This document shows positions 30,999 through 39,527 of a stretch of DNA of 43,963 bases, one piece after another. How positions within the stretch are numbered: position 1 is the stretch's first letter; each line of letters begins with the position of its first letter. The stretch is taken from NCBI GenBank assembly GCA_024224995.1, contig JAAENB010000743.1, forward strand, positions 1 to 43,963, written 5' to 3'. The position numbers were made by a program, and so were the translations under genes. The DNA is from a bacterium (GTDB taxonomy: Bacteria > Spirochaetota > UBA4802 > UBA5550). Under the pieces are notes generated by a model. The model ran no database searches. It saw only the letters and a list, made by a program, of their open reading frames with translations, and had not been told where the DNA came from.

Positions 30999-33206
30999 GT
31001 GAAACAGTTTATTACGCAAAGCATTAAAAGAAAGATTATTTTGTTTTGTATTGCGACTTCACTGGTGGTAGTGGCATGCTTCTTCTTTTTCTTTATTATA
31101 CAAACCAGGAGCGCGCTGCAGGAGAATACCGCGGTTAGCTTTGAAAAGATAGCGGAAGAGATTTATTTTAATATTAATAAAATCATTGTTAAGGGACTGG
31201 AAGATATTAAAACCGTAACAGCCGATCCTGTTGTTCTTTCGGAAAACCGGTCTCAGCACGAAAAACTGGCGGTACTCAAGCGCTTAAAAGAGATCCTGAG
31301 AGCGTATGAAGATATTTCACTGGTAGCCCCAAATGGGAGAATTGTCGTTTCAACGGATTATAATTACCGGGGCTCATGGAAACATAAAAAGTATTTCAAA
31401 GAGGCTTTGCTGGGAAAGACAACTGTTTCAAATGTTCATTATATACCTGATCCAATAAAACTTATTATCAGTTTTACCGCGCCTGTTTATGATAACAGGG
31501 GAACAATACTGTATATCGCGATTTTACAACTGAATATGAAAGATATATCCGACATTATTACCCATGTGAAAATTAATGAAACAGGGATCGCCTATCTTGT
31601 TGATAATCATAATAGAATTATCTCCCATTCCGATACTGAGATAATCTTGCGCAGGGTGAATTCATCTATCGTATCCCAGGTTGAGAAAGACGCGGGCAGC
31701 CTGTCGTATACGGATCAAAGCGGTATCCGGATGTTTGGGAATTATTTTTCAAATAAAAAATTGAAAAAAATCCCCGGGGGCGACAGCTATTTTATGGATT
31801 GGAAAGTCATTGTTGCCCAGGATCAAAAAGAAGTATTCAAAAGGCTGGATTCTACCCGGAACCGGACCCTCCTGTTCTCGTTACTCTTGTTTATCCTTAT
31901 AATAATTGCCAGTTTGCGGTTTTCAAATACCATTACGAACCCACTGGAAATGCTTACTGAAAGCGTTCGTATTATTGGAAACGGTAATTTTCATCACCGG
32001 GTCGATATTCAATCGGATGATGAAATCGGTCACCTGGCCGATTCTTTTAATATTATGAGCGAAAATTTAAACAACTCGAATGAACAGGTTAGCTCTCTTC
32101 TTGAAGTTACCAAAGAGCTGACTCAGGCAAACACCGCGCTCAGCGCTTGTTCTACGATCGTTCCCTATCTATCCCCCTGGGCTGAGAAGGAAAAGATCCT
32201 TGCCATAGATTTGTATTTTCCGCAAAAAAGCGGTGATTCCTATATTGGCTATACGGTATGGGAAAACAACATGACACTGGAATACTATATTCCCTATGAT
32301 ATTCCGGGAGAGAAAGCTTCCCGCTTACATACGATAGAGAAGATTACCCTGGTAGAGAACAGGCTGGTTGTTCCAATAAAGTCCGGAACAAAAATATTCT
32401 CTTTATTTGAACTTAAGGGCTCTTCTCACGCGATAAATATGAACGCGTCATTTATCCAGTTTATAGCAGGAATCACCAGATCACTTGCCCTGGTTCTTGA
32501 AAATATTGAAGCAGAGGAAAATCGCCGGCTTGCTGAAGTCGGAAGAACAGCGGCGACAATAATTCATGATTTTAAAAATCATATTGGAACAATTATAGGG
32601 TATGCGGAAATGGCCGGTGATGAACAGGTGGAAAGGGGAACACAGCTTGAATACCTGGAAATAATAGAGAAAGAAGCGGCTTTTATGGCGGAAATCGCTC
32701 ATGAAGTGCTTGAGTATTCCCGTGGTGAATTGGTTGTACAGGTACGGGAGATTGTATGTGAAAAATATTTTGAAGATCTTGTAATGACCTTGAGCCCTGT
32801 TTTCACGGAACATCATATTACCTTTGAGCACCGTATTCAATATAAGGGCCTATTTACCCTTGATCCGAATCGAATTCGGCGGGTAATTCATAACCTTGCC
32901 GCCAATGCCAGGGATGCTGTTTTGCAAAAAATTAAGAATGGGATGGACCCGGAAAAGGGGGAGTTTTCTCTTGTTGTTGAGAAAGAGGGGAATGACCTGT
33001 TTATACGGGTTACGGACAATGGAACGGGGATCCCTGAAGTTATTCGGACAACTCTTTTTGAACCCTTTGTTACTCTTGGGGGAAATCAGAGTACGGGCCT
33101 TGGTATGGCTATTGTGAAAAAAATAATTGACGCTCATGGCGGGGAAATAAGCTTTTCAACGGAAATCGGGAAAGGGACGGAATTCATTGTCCGCCTGCCG
33201 GGTTAA
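30999..33206 (+). CDS. Membrane sensor histidine kinase with extracytoplasmic Cache-type domain
   Basis: 735 aa from GTG 30999, directly after the previous stop. TM1 is residues ~13-34 (IILFCIATSLVVVACFFFFFII). The ~250-residue periplasmic part has Cache/dCache features (LKRLKEILRAYEDISLVAPN, TDYNYRGSWKHKKYFKEALL, YLVDNHNRIISH). TM2 is ~289-307, followed by a HAMP domain (TNPLEMLTESVRIIGNGNFH). The transmitter has phosphoacceptor His523 in TIIHDFKNHIG. The ATPase domain has HNLAANARDAV, VTDNGTGIPEVI, LFEPFVTLGGNQSTGLGMAI and GKGTEFIVRLPG. Between HAMP and H-box is a GAF-sized region without clear motif. No dedicated response regulator follows; the receiver-containing kinase at 27510 is a candidate partner. 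Confidence 0.9.
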   Translation: MKQFITQSIKRKIILFCIATSLVVVACFFFFFIIQTRSALQENTAVSFEKIAEEIYFNINKIIVKGLEDIKTVTADPVVLSENRSQHEKLAVLKRLKEILRAYEDISLVAPNGRIVVSTDYNYRGSWKHKKYFKEALLGKTTVSNVHYIPDPIKLIISFTAPVYDNRGTILYIAILQLNMKDISDIITHVKINETGIAYLVDNHNRIISHSDTEIILRRVNSSIVSQVEKDAGSLSYTDQSGIRMFGNYFSNKKLKKIPGGDSYFMDWKVIVAQDQKEVFKRLDSTRNRTLLFSLLLFILIIIASLRFSNTITNPLEMLTESVRIIGNGNFHHRVDIQSDDEIGHLADSFNIMSENLNNSNEQVSSLLEVTKELTQANTALSACSTIVPYLSPWAEKEKILAIDLYFPQKSGDSYIGYTVWENNMTLEYYIPYDIPGEKASRLHTIEKITLVENRLVVPIKSGTKIFSLFELKGSSHAINMNASFIQFIAGITRSLALVLENIEAEENRRLAEVGRTAATIIHDFKNHIGTIIGYAEMAGDEQVERGTQLEYLEIIEKEAAFMAEIAHEVLEYSRGELVVQVREIVCEKYFEDLVMTLSPVFTEHHITFEHRIQYKGLFTLDPNRIRRVIHNLAANARDAVLQKIKNGMDPEKGEFSLVVEKEGNDLFIRVTDNGTGIPEVIRTTLFEPFVTLGGNQSTGLGMAIVKKIIDAHGGEISFSTEIGKGTEFIVRLPG

Positions 33207-33212
33207 TAGATG

Positions 33213-34646
33213 TTAATAAATAATCGCGTCGATCTTTTCCCGTTCCAATTGGTCCAGCAAACCGCAGGTAGTTAAAAATTCAATGAAGATATCAAACAGA
33301 AGCGGGTCAACTTTTAAACTTTGCGTGATAAATTCTTTTTTAATAAGATTAATCGCGTCAAAATGAGACAGTTTCTTTTTTCCAATAAGCGCGTTATACA
33401 CATCAATAATCTCAATTACTTTGCAGGGAAAGTAGGCGAGAGCCGTACCGTTTATGAACTCCTTTTCGTCATAGGTAATAAAATATTTGGCTGTTTCATC
33501 GTTTCTTTTTGCTTTTGTGAGCTTTGAAATTATGGGATTGGTGAAGTTATAACTATTGGTTCCGCCGTAGTATTCATGATGAAAGGCAGTCATGGCAAGG
33601 ACAGAGAATGGGTACTTCTTAGCTTTCAGGATCATGTTATAGCCGGTGAGAACGTGGACTTTTATTAGGTTCTCATCATATACATCATCACTATCATGAT
33701 AGGTTATAAAAGGAACTTTGCCGATATCATAAAACAGGCTGCCCACACTGTACAGTACTAATTCTTTTTCAGTGTCAATGCGGCGAAACCCGCCTTTTAT
33801 AATGGTTTCAATGCTAATGTTGGCATCGGGCATTTTCCGCTTGTAATAGCGAAGATACTTGTCCTTAAATCCTCCCCGGATTTTTTTTGTTATCATTCCT
33901 TTGTCGATATAGTCATTATAAAAAAGAGAATACCCGATGAACCATAACAGCCCTTTACACATACTGTCGAAAGTAGGGGAGTCCGTTTTTATCGTGTCGA
34001 TAATAGAAAAGTCTTCGAATTTGTATGAATCACTTTGAAATAGCTCAATAATAATGTTGATCATCCATTCTGTTTTGGTAAAGACACCATGAAGATTATC
34101 TTTAACGTTTTCACTGGATGTGTTGTCTTCAAGATTGGCATAGCTGGCGTAAAAACTGTTTGCCACGACTTCAACCATTTTGATGATGGCGGAAACGTCA
34201 AAAGAGCCGCCGGAGCTTTTTAATTCATACATTGTTTCCAGTTTATTGTCGAGGATTTCTTCACGTTCAACAATTGAAAGGTTCTGGAACTCTTCGAGCT
34301 GTTCAAAGGAGTTTCCGAATTTTTCAATGTCTTTCATGAGGCTTTTTTGGGGAGTTTTCTGTTCATCCTCTTCACCGGAGAGGGTAGGGATCACCTCGTT
34401 TGGGTCGGGGCTGTTGATTTTCTCTTCCCACTCTTTTTCAACATAGAAGGTTATTTCTTTTGCCGTTTCTCCAAGATATTGATCTATTTTATCCAGGGGA
34501 ATGGTAACCAGTTTTCCTTCCACATTCTTCCGGAAAACCGGCATATGCTTTGACCGGATTTTTTCAACGTGCTCGGTAATTTCATCACGGGAAAGAGGTA
34601 TGAGATCGAGCTCATTTCCTCCGGTTGAATTTGTATTCTCTGCCAT
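33213..34646 (-). CDS. HD-GYP-like protein with a substituted metal-binding motif
   Basis: 477 aa, with AGGAAG upstream of ATG 34646. The N-terminal ~120 residues are charged and unassigned. The C-terminal half (residues ~200-460) reads like an HD-GYP/HD-domain phosphohydrolase: SLFYDIGKVPFITY, KVHVLTGYNMI, AMTAFHHEYYGG, then VIEIIDVYNALIGKK. The first His of the HD dyad is Tyr (YD instead of HD) and no GYP motif follows HHEYYGG. HD-GYP proteins hydrolyse cyclic-di-GMP; this one may bind a ligand without hydrolysing it, or use another nucleotide. It lies convergent with and 6 nt from the histidine kinase gene. Confidence 0.7.
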   Translation of the reverse strand: MAENTNSTGGNELDLIPLSRDEITEHVEKIRSKHMPVFRKNVEGKLVTIPLDKIDQYLGETAKEITFYVEKEWEEKINSPDPNEVIPTLSGEEDEQKTPQKSLMKDIEKFGNSFEQLEEFQNLSIVEREEILDNKLETMYELKSSGGSFDVSAIIKMVEVVANSFYASYANLEDNTSSENVKDNLHGVFTKTEWMINIIIELFQSDSYKFEDFSIIDTIKTDSPTFDSMCKGLLWFIGYSLFYNDYIDKGMITKKIRGGFKDKYLRYYKRKMPDANISIETIIKGGFRRIDTEKELVLYSVGSLFYDIGKVPFITYHDSDDVYDENLIKVHVLTGYNMILKAKKYPFSVLAMTAFHHEYYGGTNSYNFTNPIISKLTKAKRNDETAKYFITYDEKEFINGTALAYFPCKVIEIIDVYNALIGKKKLSHFDAINLIKKEFITQSLKVDPLLFDIFIEFLTTCGLLDQLEREKIDAIIY

Positions 34647-34756
34647 CTAATATCTTCCTGCCTTAGTACAAATAATTACACATTGGAAAGCTTTTGTCAA
34701 GAAAGATAATTAAAGTTTTAGAGCTCTTGTGTGGGGAGTCGTTTAATTTTTTAGGG

Positions 34757-34875
34757 TGCGCTCGGGAATTAGTCCCTGCTTTCCTCCACCCAGTCGAAAA
34801 AACGTCCTGTTTTGCGCCTGGGCGTCGCCGTCCTGGCTCCTGTTCCGGAAAGCAGGGACTAATTCCCTGACATCG
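34757..34875 (-). repeat. Palindromic intergenic element, family 2, copy 2
   Basis: A perfect 21-bp stem (34764-34784 with 34847-34867); the loop is the minus-strand version of the family-2 loop (GGCGTCGCCGTCCTGGCTCC). The flanks GTGCGCTCGGG and CCCTGA match the other copies in reverse. The stem centre (CCCTGC) differs from copies 1 and 3. Confidence 0.85.
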
Positions 34876-34960
34876 TTATAAATTCTAAAAGATTAAACTG
34901 CTCCCCACGCAACGCTGATGACTATTACCTGTTAAATAAGTCTCCGGGTAACAGCAACAT

Positions 34961-35077
34961 CAGGGAATTAGTCCTGTCTTTCCGTAACAGGAGCCATGGA
35001 AGGCGACGCCCCGGTGCAATACAGGACGTATTTTCACCGGGGTGGAGGAAAGACAGGACTAATTCCCGAGCGCACCT
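34961..35077 (+). repeat. Palindromic intergenic element, family 2, copy 3
   Basis: A perfect 21-bp stem (34963-34983 with 35047-35067), loop AACAGGAGCCATGGAAGGCG with the inner hairpin CCCCGGTG/CACCGGGG; the flanks are TCAGGG and CCCGAGCGCACC. It lies about 95 bp from copy 2 in the opposite orientation. The inner hairpin also differs from copy 1 by matched changes (CCCCTGTG/CACAGGGG there). The 34647-35105 gap holds nothing else recognisable. Confidence 0.85.
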
Positions 35078-35105
35078 ATTGACTTAAATTCCTTACCCAA
35101 CACCG

Positions 35106-36851
35106 TTAAACGAGTCTTCGGGCAACAGCAATTAGCGGTTTAAGCATAAACCGGACAACAGCCTTAAGCGCGGGTTTTGAAGCAATAAAGCCGGCAACCG
35201 GGGGGCTGAGGCGGTAATAGGTCCGGGTAAAGGCTCTACCGGGCCTGTTGTTTTTTAGTTTTTCGTCCCTGAATCTTCTTAAGACCCGGACATCGGGTTC
35301 CAGGGTAGTGCCAAAAGCGGCAGTGGCAATAAAACATTTATGCTCATCGCCAAATAAGCTATCATCACCTTCACTGTCGGGAGTATCATTTTCCACCAGG
35401 ATATCTTCAGGAGGAGGATTTTCAATGATATTGCCCGCTACTGCTTCGGGAATGGCAAAAAGAAGGTCTACGTTCCTGCTGTCTTCATCACCATAATGTT
35501 TTGTGGTATTTGCCTGGGGATCACCTTTTGCCACGGTGATACTTTCAGTATAATCATGGGACCGCATTCTGCACGCAAGACTGCCGGTACCGTCTCCATT
35601 ATCCGTAACGCTTATGTGCCGCCATTCCTGGGGATATTCAGTAACGGAACAGCTGGTAATACTCCAATATCCGTAGTCAGCGTTTGAATCGGTAACGGGG
35701 TTTACCATGTTTTGATGGGTATGCCCGTGAACATGAGCTACAACATTCTCATGCGAACAGAGTGCTTTTTTAAACTGCCACCGGGTAACATTTCCCAGGG
35801 GGCTCAGAAAATTGTCCGGGCTGTGATGAGAATAAATAACACAGATCTTATCCTGGTTTTCTTCGATTTCCCGTATCATCCAATCGAACTGGGCGTCGTC
35901 TACGGTACCTTCGGCGAATCCGCCAACAACATCATTTGCCTTTTCCCGGATCCATTCGTTTATTTTGTCATTGATCTCATTCATGATCTTTCCAAAAGCA
36001 CCGGGAAACTTTTCAAATATCTTTAAGACCAACTTGTCTTTCACCGAAAAGAATTCATCCACAACCCCTTCAAGCCAGTTATCATTAGCCGTATTGAGTA
36101 CAATATTATGGACATAGCCGTTCGTGGTAAAACTGTAATAGCCATCCTGGGCGGAGGGCATGAGGTCAAATCCATGTTCTCCTACCTGGTCCATCACCGC
36201 GTCCGTATCGTTTATTTCAAAACCGTATTTTTTCGCCATTTTTTTATGAACAACTTTCATAAGCTTTGCCGGGAAATTTCCCACGATCATTGTGTCGTGA
36301 TTACCAAAGGAGAAATACCAGGGAATGTCGAAACCCTGTGGAGAAACAGGCGTCATATCATCGGTATTTACCAGGTCGTTGTAATCATCTGGCATGGGAG
36401 AACCGTTGGCGACGTTTAAAAACCACTCCAGTTCATTTGCCATGCCATTGTCGACCTGGTCCCCTGTTGATATACAAAACGACAGGGGCGTTTTTTTATT
36501 CTGCTCATTAATTGAGCGGACAACAGCATCCCAGGTCGTAGCGCCCATATAGAGCTGAGGCCGCCAGGACGCGCCAAGGCCGGGAACACTGTCCAGAACC
36601 TCTGTTCGCAGCGGATTTGTGGAATCCGTGATGTGAACATCCGTTACCTGGGCAAAATCACTCATTTTAAAATTAAAATTCGTGGCGCTCCCTGCTGAAG
36701 GCTTTATACCCAGATCATTTCTAACTACAGCGCCAGGCGATTCATCCATGGCCAGCAGTTTTAAGGGACCCGGCAGAGTAAGCGCGACCCCTGCTGCCCC
36801 TGTTTTTTGCAGGAATCCTCTTCTGGTGATTCCTTTTTTTTCTAATTTCAT
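35106..36851 (-). CDS. Tat-exported metallophosphoesterase with CFI-box C-terminus
   Basis: 581 aa. The N-terminus has a twin-arginine signal (TRRGFLQKTGAAGVALTLPG), so it is exported folded, with its metals. Calcineurin-like motifs are complete: FAQVTDVHITD, STGDQVDNG, SFGNHD, VIYSHHSPDNF and VHGHTHQN, giving a dinuclear metal phosphoesterase. The layout fits the RPA4764-type metallophosphoesterases that I recall as TIGR03768; I could not check this. The last ~75 residues, starting CFIATAAFGTTLEPDVRVLR, are the CFI-box C-terminal module found on various exported proteins, with a final hydrophobic/basic helix that may anchor it. The substrate is unknown. A GAGGGTAGG ribosome-binding site precedes ATG 36851. 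Confidence 0.88.
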   Translation of the reverse strand: MKLEKKGITRRGFLQKTGAAGVALTLPGPLKLLAMDESPGAVVRNDLGIKPSAGSATNFNFKMSDFAQVTDVHITDSTNPLRTEVLDSVPGLGASWRPQLYMGATTWDAVVRSINEQNKKTPLSFCISTGDQVDNGMANELEWFLNVANGSPMPDDYNDLVNTDDMTPVSPQGFDIPWYFSFGNHDTMIVGNFPAKLMKVVHKKMAKKYGFEINDTDAVMDQVGEHGFDLMPSAQDGYYSFTTNGYVHNIVLNTANDNWLEGVVDEFFSVKDKLVLKIFEKFPGAFGKIMNEINDKINEWIREKANDVVGGFAEGTVDDAQFDWMIREIEENQDKICVIYSHHSPDNFLSPLGNVTRWQFKKALCSHENVVAHVHGHTHQNMVNPVTDSNADYGYWSITSCSVTEYPQEWRHISVTDNGDGTGSLACRMRSHDYTESITVAKGDPQANTTKHYGDEDSRNVDLLFAIPEAVAGNIIENPPPEDILVENDTPDSEGDDSLFGDEHKCFIATAAFGTTLEPDVRVLRRFRDEKLKNNRPGRAFTRTYYRLSPPVAGFIASKPALKAVVRFMLKPLIAVARRLV

Positions 36852-36982
36852 TTTAAACCTACCCTCGATTCATTTTTAATTGATTCTTTGACCATAAAAC
36901 AAGATCAGGGGGAAAATTTCAACATAATATAGACGATCGTGTACGAAAAAAGAGGTCGCGGCGCGGGGTCAGGGGCTCTCAA

Positions 36983-37130
36983 GAAACTAAATTGTGCTTG
37001 TGCGCGGGCCTTGAAGTAGTATGGGCTCTTTGGATTGCTGCGGAACTCGCATCCGCTCAAACAGTCCTCACAACCCAAAGAGCCCATACTACTTCAAGGC
37101 CAGATGCAGATTGTAATACAATTTAGTTTC
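36983..37130 (-). repeat. Palindromic intergenic element, family 1, copy 3
   Basis: A 31-bp stem (37007-37037 with 37071-37101) around a 33-nt loop, bounded by perfect outer repeats GAAACTAAATTGT (36983-36995) and ACAATTTAGTTTC (37118-37130). The single stem mismatch becomes a G-U pair when read as minus-strand RNA, the orientation in which the loop reads TGAGGACTGTTTGA. The right flank (CAGATGCAGATTGTAATACA) matches the left flank of copy 1 in reverse. Confidence 0.85.
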
Positions 37131-37211
37131 TGACCTGTTTTTCCCCTGCGAGGGCCTTTAAACCAGCGTTATCGAAGAACTCAACGTCTTAAGTTAACCC
37201 CATACTAAAAA

Positions 37212-37240
37212 AAACATAAACATAATGTTTGTTTATGTTT
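37212..37240. promoter_or_regulatory. Inverted repeat, possible operator
   Basis: AAACATAAACA (37212-37222) and TGTTTATGTTT (37230-37240) form a perfect 11-bp dyad with a 7-nt spacer, about 65 nt upstream of the candidate promoter of the 7TM-SpoIIE gene. It is AT-rich and without a terminator-like U-tract, so more likely a protein site than an RNA hairpin. No cognate regulator is evident. Confidence 0.45.
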
Positions 37241-37305
37241 AAGACAAAATATGTCAGGAATTATTTTTTTTAAAACAAACAAAAACCGCCCGGACGGGTT
37301 GATTT

Positions 37306-37333
37306 TTGCCGTTTAAGTATTATATTATATAAT
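37306..37333 (+). promoter_or_regulatory. Candidate promoter of the 7TM-SpoIIE gene
   Basis: TTGCCG (37306-37311) and a perfect TATAAT (37328-37333) with 16-nt spacing, 29 nt before the start codon. A GC-rich hairpin (AACCGCCCGGACGGGTT) lies just upstream. Confidence 0.5.
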
Positions 37334-37362
37334 GTAATCTAACAATATTCAGGGGAAAAGAA

Positions 37363-38910
37363 ATGACACTATACACAGTTATGCCGCTCATCATGGCTTC
37401 TATTGCCGCCTACGTCGGAACCTATTACCTGGTTATGTATCTCAAGAGGCGAAAAGAAATTACAAATCTTACTTTTGCTTTTGCCTGTTTTGCCGTAGCG
37501 ATTTATGATATATCGTGCTTTGGCCTGTATAATTCCAGCTCTGTTGCCCAGGGCATGGAATGGCAGCGCTGGAATTTTACCGGTGTTGCTCTTATTGGTG
37601 TCAGCTTTCTCTGGTTTACTCATAATTTTGTTCAAAAAAAGATCAATATTGTTGTTAAAGGACTTTTTGTTTACCTTCTTGGAATGATCGGTTTTTTTCA
37701 ATTCTACACCGGTCATCTGGGCCTCAGTCTAAACAATCCCATGCCCCGTACTGTTCAAATAGCTGGTTTGTTCGATATTACCTATTATGAAGTTGAACCG
37801 GGGCTGCTTATTGTCCTTATGATGCTTGTTACGCTTTTGGGGATGTTTTACATCATAAAAATACTGGTTCAATATTATCTGCGTGAAAAAGAAAAAGAAG
37901 CCCTCTATATTATTATCTGCATAATTCTTTTCTTTTCCGGTACAATTAATGATCTTCTGGCCGCCAGCGGCCTCTATGCCTTTATTTATTTAGTTGAATA
38001 CTTTTACTCCGTTGTTATTCTCGCTATGGCATATGCCATGCTTAACCGCTTTGTGAAACTCCATTTGGAAGTTGAAGAACTCAATAGCGGCCTTGAAGAT
38101 AAAGTCAAAGAACGGACAGAACAGCTTGAGTCTGCTATGGATGAACTCTCTGTAATGAATGATGAGCTCGTTAGCGCCCGTGACGCGCTCTGGGGAGAAA
38201 TGATGATCGCGAAAAAGATCCAGACTGCCTTACTCCCTGAAGCTCCCGTTATTAAAAATTATGAAATATCCGGCTTTATGAACCCTGCCGACGAAGTTGG
38301 CGGCGATTATTACGATATTATCAATGTCCGGGGGCTGGACTGGCTCGTTATTGGTGATGTTTCAGGTCACGGTGTTCCTGCCGGCTTAATTATGATGATG
38401 GTACAGACTTCCATACACATTGCCCTGAATGAGAACCCCGGAATTGATCCGGCTTCTCTTATTACTACTATCAATAAAACCATTACTGAAAATATTAAAA
38501 GATTAGATGAAGATAAATATATGACCCTTACGGTGTTAGCTGTTCAGCAAAACGGGAAATTTGTTTACTCCGGATTGCACCAGGATATTCTCATATACCG
38601 TTCCATGAGCTCGGACCTGGAAGTTGTTGAAACCAATGGTATGTGGATTGGGGTTATGGATGATATTGAAGATCTGAATCCCAATGGCTCTTTTCAGCTC
38701 GACAAAGATGATATTATGCTGCTCTATACTGATGGAGTCACTGAAGCAGCTCAAAAAGATACAATGTTTGGTGATGACGGACTCAAAAATGCCTTTAAGA
38801 ACTATGCCCATCTCCCGGTTTCTCAAATACAGGATAATATTGTTGGGGATCTCGAACAGTTCCAGGCTAATGATGATGTTACAATGCTCATTGTTAAACG
38901 GGTTGCCTGA
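37363..38910 (+). CDS. 7TM-sensor SpoIIE-type (PP2C) serine phosphatase
   Basis: 515 aa, with AGGGGAAAAG before ATG 37363. Residues ~1-230 contain seven hydrophobic segments of the type used as N-terminal 7TM sensor regions of bacterial kinases and phosphatases. Residues ~235-280 form a coiled coil (VEELNSGLEDKVKERTEQLE). The C-terminal ~230 residues are a SpoIIE phosphatase with metal-binding Asp in EVGGDYYDI, GDVSGHGVPAGL, YTDGVTEA and ANDDVTML. This domain is closely similar to that at the end of the 1738-aa protein, indicating domain sharing within the genome. SpoIIE-type enzymes usually activate anti-anti-sigma factors by dephosphorylation; none is in the window. Confidence 0.9.
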   Translation: MTLYTVMPLIMASIAAYVGTYYLVMYLKRRKEITNLTFAFACFAVAIYDISCFGLYNSSSVAQGMEWQRWNFTGVALIGVSFLWFTHNFVQKKINIVVKGLFVYLLGMIGFFQFYTGHLGLSLNNPMPRTVQIAGLFDITYYEVEPGLLIVLMMLVTLLGMFYIIKILVQYYLREKEKEALYIIICIILFFSGTINDLLAASGLYAFIYLVEYFYSVVILAMAYAMLNRFVKLHLEVEELNSGLEDKVKERTEQLESAMDELSVMNDELVSARDALWGEMMIAKKIQTALLPEAPVIKNYEISGFMNPADEVGGDYYDIINVRGLDWLVIGDVSGHGVPAGLIMMMVQTSIHIALNENPGIDPASLITTINKTITENIKRLDEDKYMTLTVLAVQQNGKFVYSGLHQDILIYRSMSSDLEVVETNGMWIGVMDDIEDLNPNGSFQLDKDDIMLLYTDGVTEAAQKDTMFGDDGLKNAFKNYAHLPVSQIQDNIVGDLEQFQANDDVTMLIVKRVA

Positions 38911-38957
38911 TTCGAAGTCACGGATGACTGAGACGGTTTTATTTTTTTCCCGGCTCC

Positions 38958-39437
38958 TTACGACTGCTCCGCTACAGTGGCGTTTTTGCCGTAAAAGGCT
39001 TTTACCCGTTTGGATCGAGCCAGGTAGCGCATCCAGATAAATGTAATGACTATTCCCCGTATTGAGTCAAATATATAATTGCTGTTTGGCCCCCCGAATA
39101 CACTTTCATCGTTAAATAACCTGATTAACACATGCCCGCCCAGTGAGATTAACGCAATAACAAGCAGAACTTTCATATAGTAGTATAACTGGTCCGGTAT
39201 TTGTAATGTCGAAATTGACATCATTTTTAATATCTTGAAAATGCAAAAGATTTGAGCAATGATCAATGCTATGGATAATGAATAGAGGGATAGATGCTTG
39301 GTTGAAAAATCAGCTTTGCCTTTTGATAATGCCATAGCTGAAAATACGATGACCAGTATACTGACTATGAGTCCAATTATCAGTGTTACCTGGAAAAATC
39401 GCAGCCAGCCGCCAAATTCTTTTAAAGATTTTGCCAT
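38958..39437 (-). CDS. Four-TM membrane protein, DUF2569-like
   Basis: 159 aa, with AAGGAG before the start. Four hydrophobic segments at about 16-36, 48-72, 85-107 and 120-140. The N-terminal GGWLRFFQVTLI and the C-terminal WMRYLARSKRVKAFYG resemble the ends of DUF2569 proteins, small integral membrane proteins of unknown function. A short DNA gap separates it from the convergent 7TM-SpoIIE gene. Confidence 0.65.
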   Translation of the reverse strand: MAKSLKEFGGWLRFFQVTLIIGLIVSILVIVFSAMALSKGKADFSTKHLSLYSLSIALIIAQIFCIFKILKMMSISTLQIPDQLYYYMKVLLVIALISLGGHVLIRLFNDESVFGGPNSNYIFDSIRGIVITFIWMRYLARSKRVKAFYGKNATVAEQS

Positions 39438-39527
39438 TATTCATTTCTCCTTATATCAGTCATGTTTTTATATGAAAAACTGCTATATAAATCAATAACT
39501 TTTTAAATAATTGAGCCGTAAAATAGC

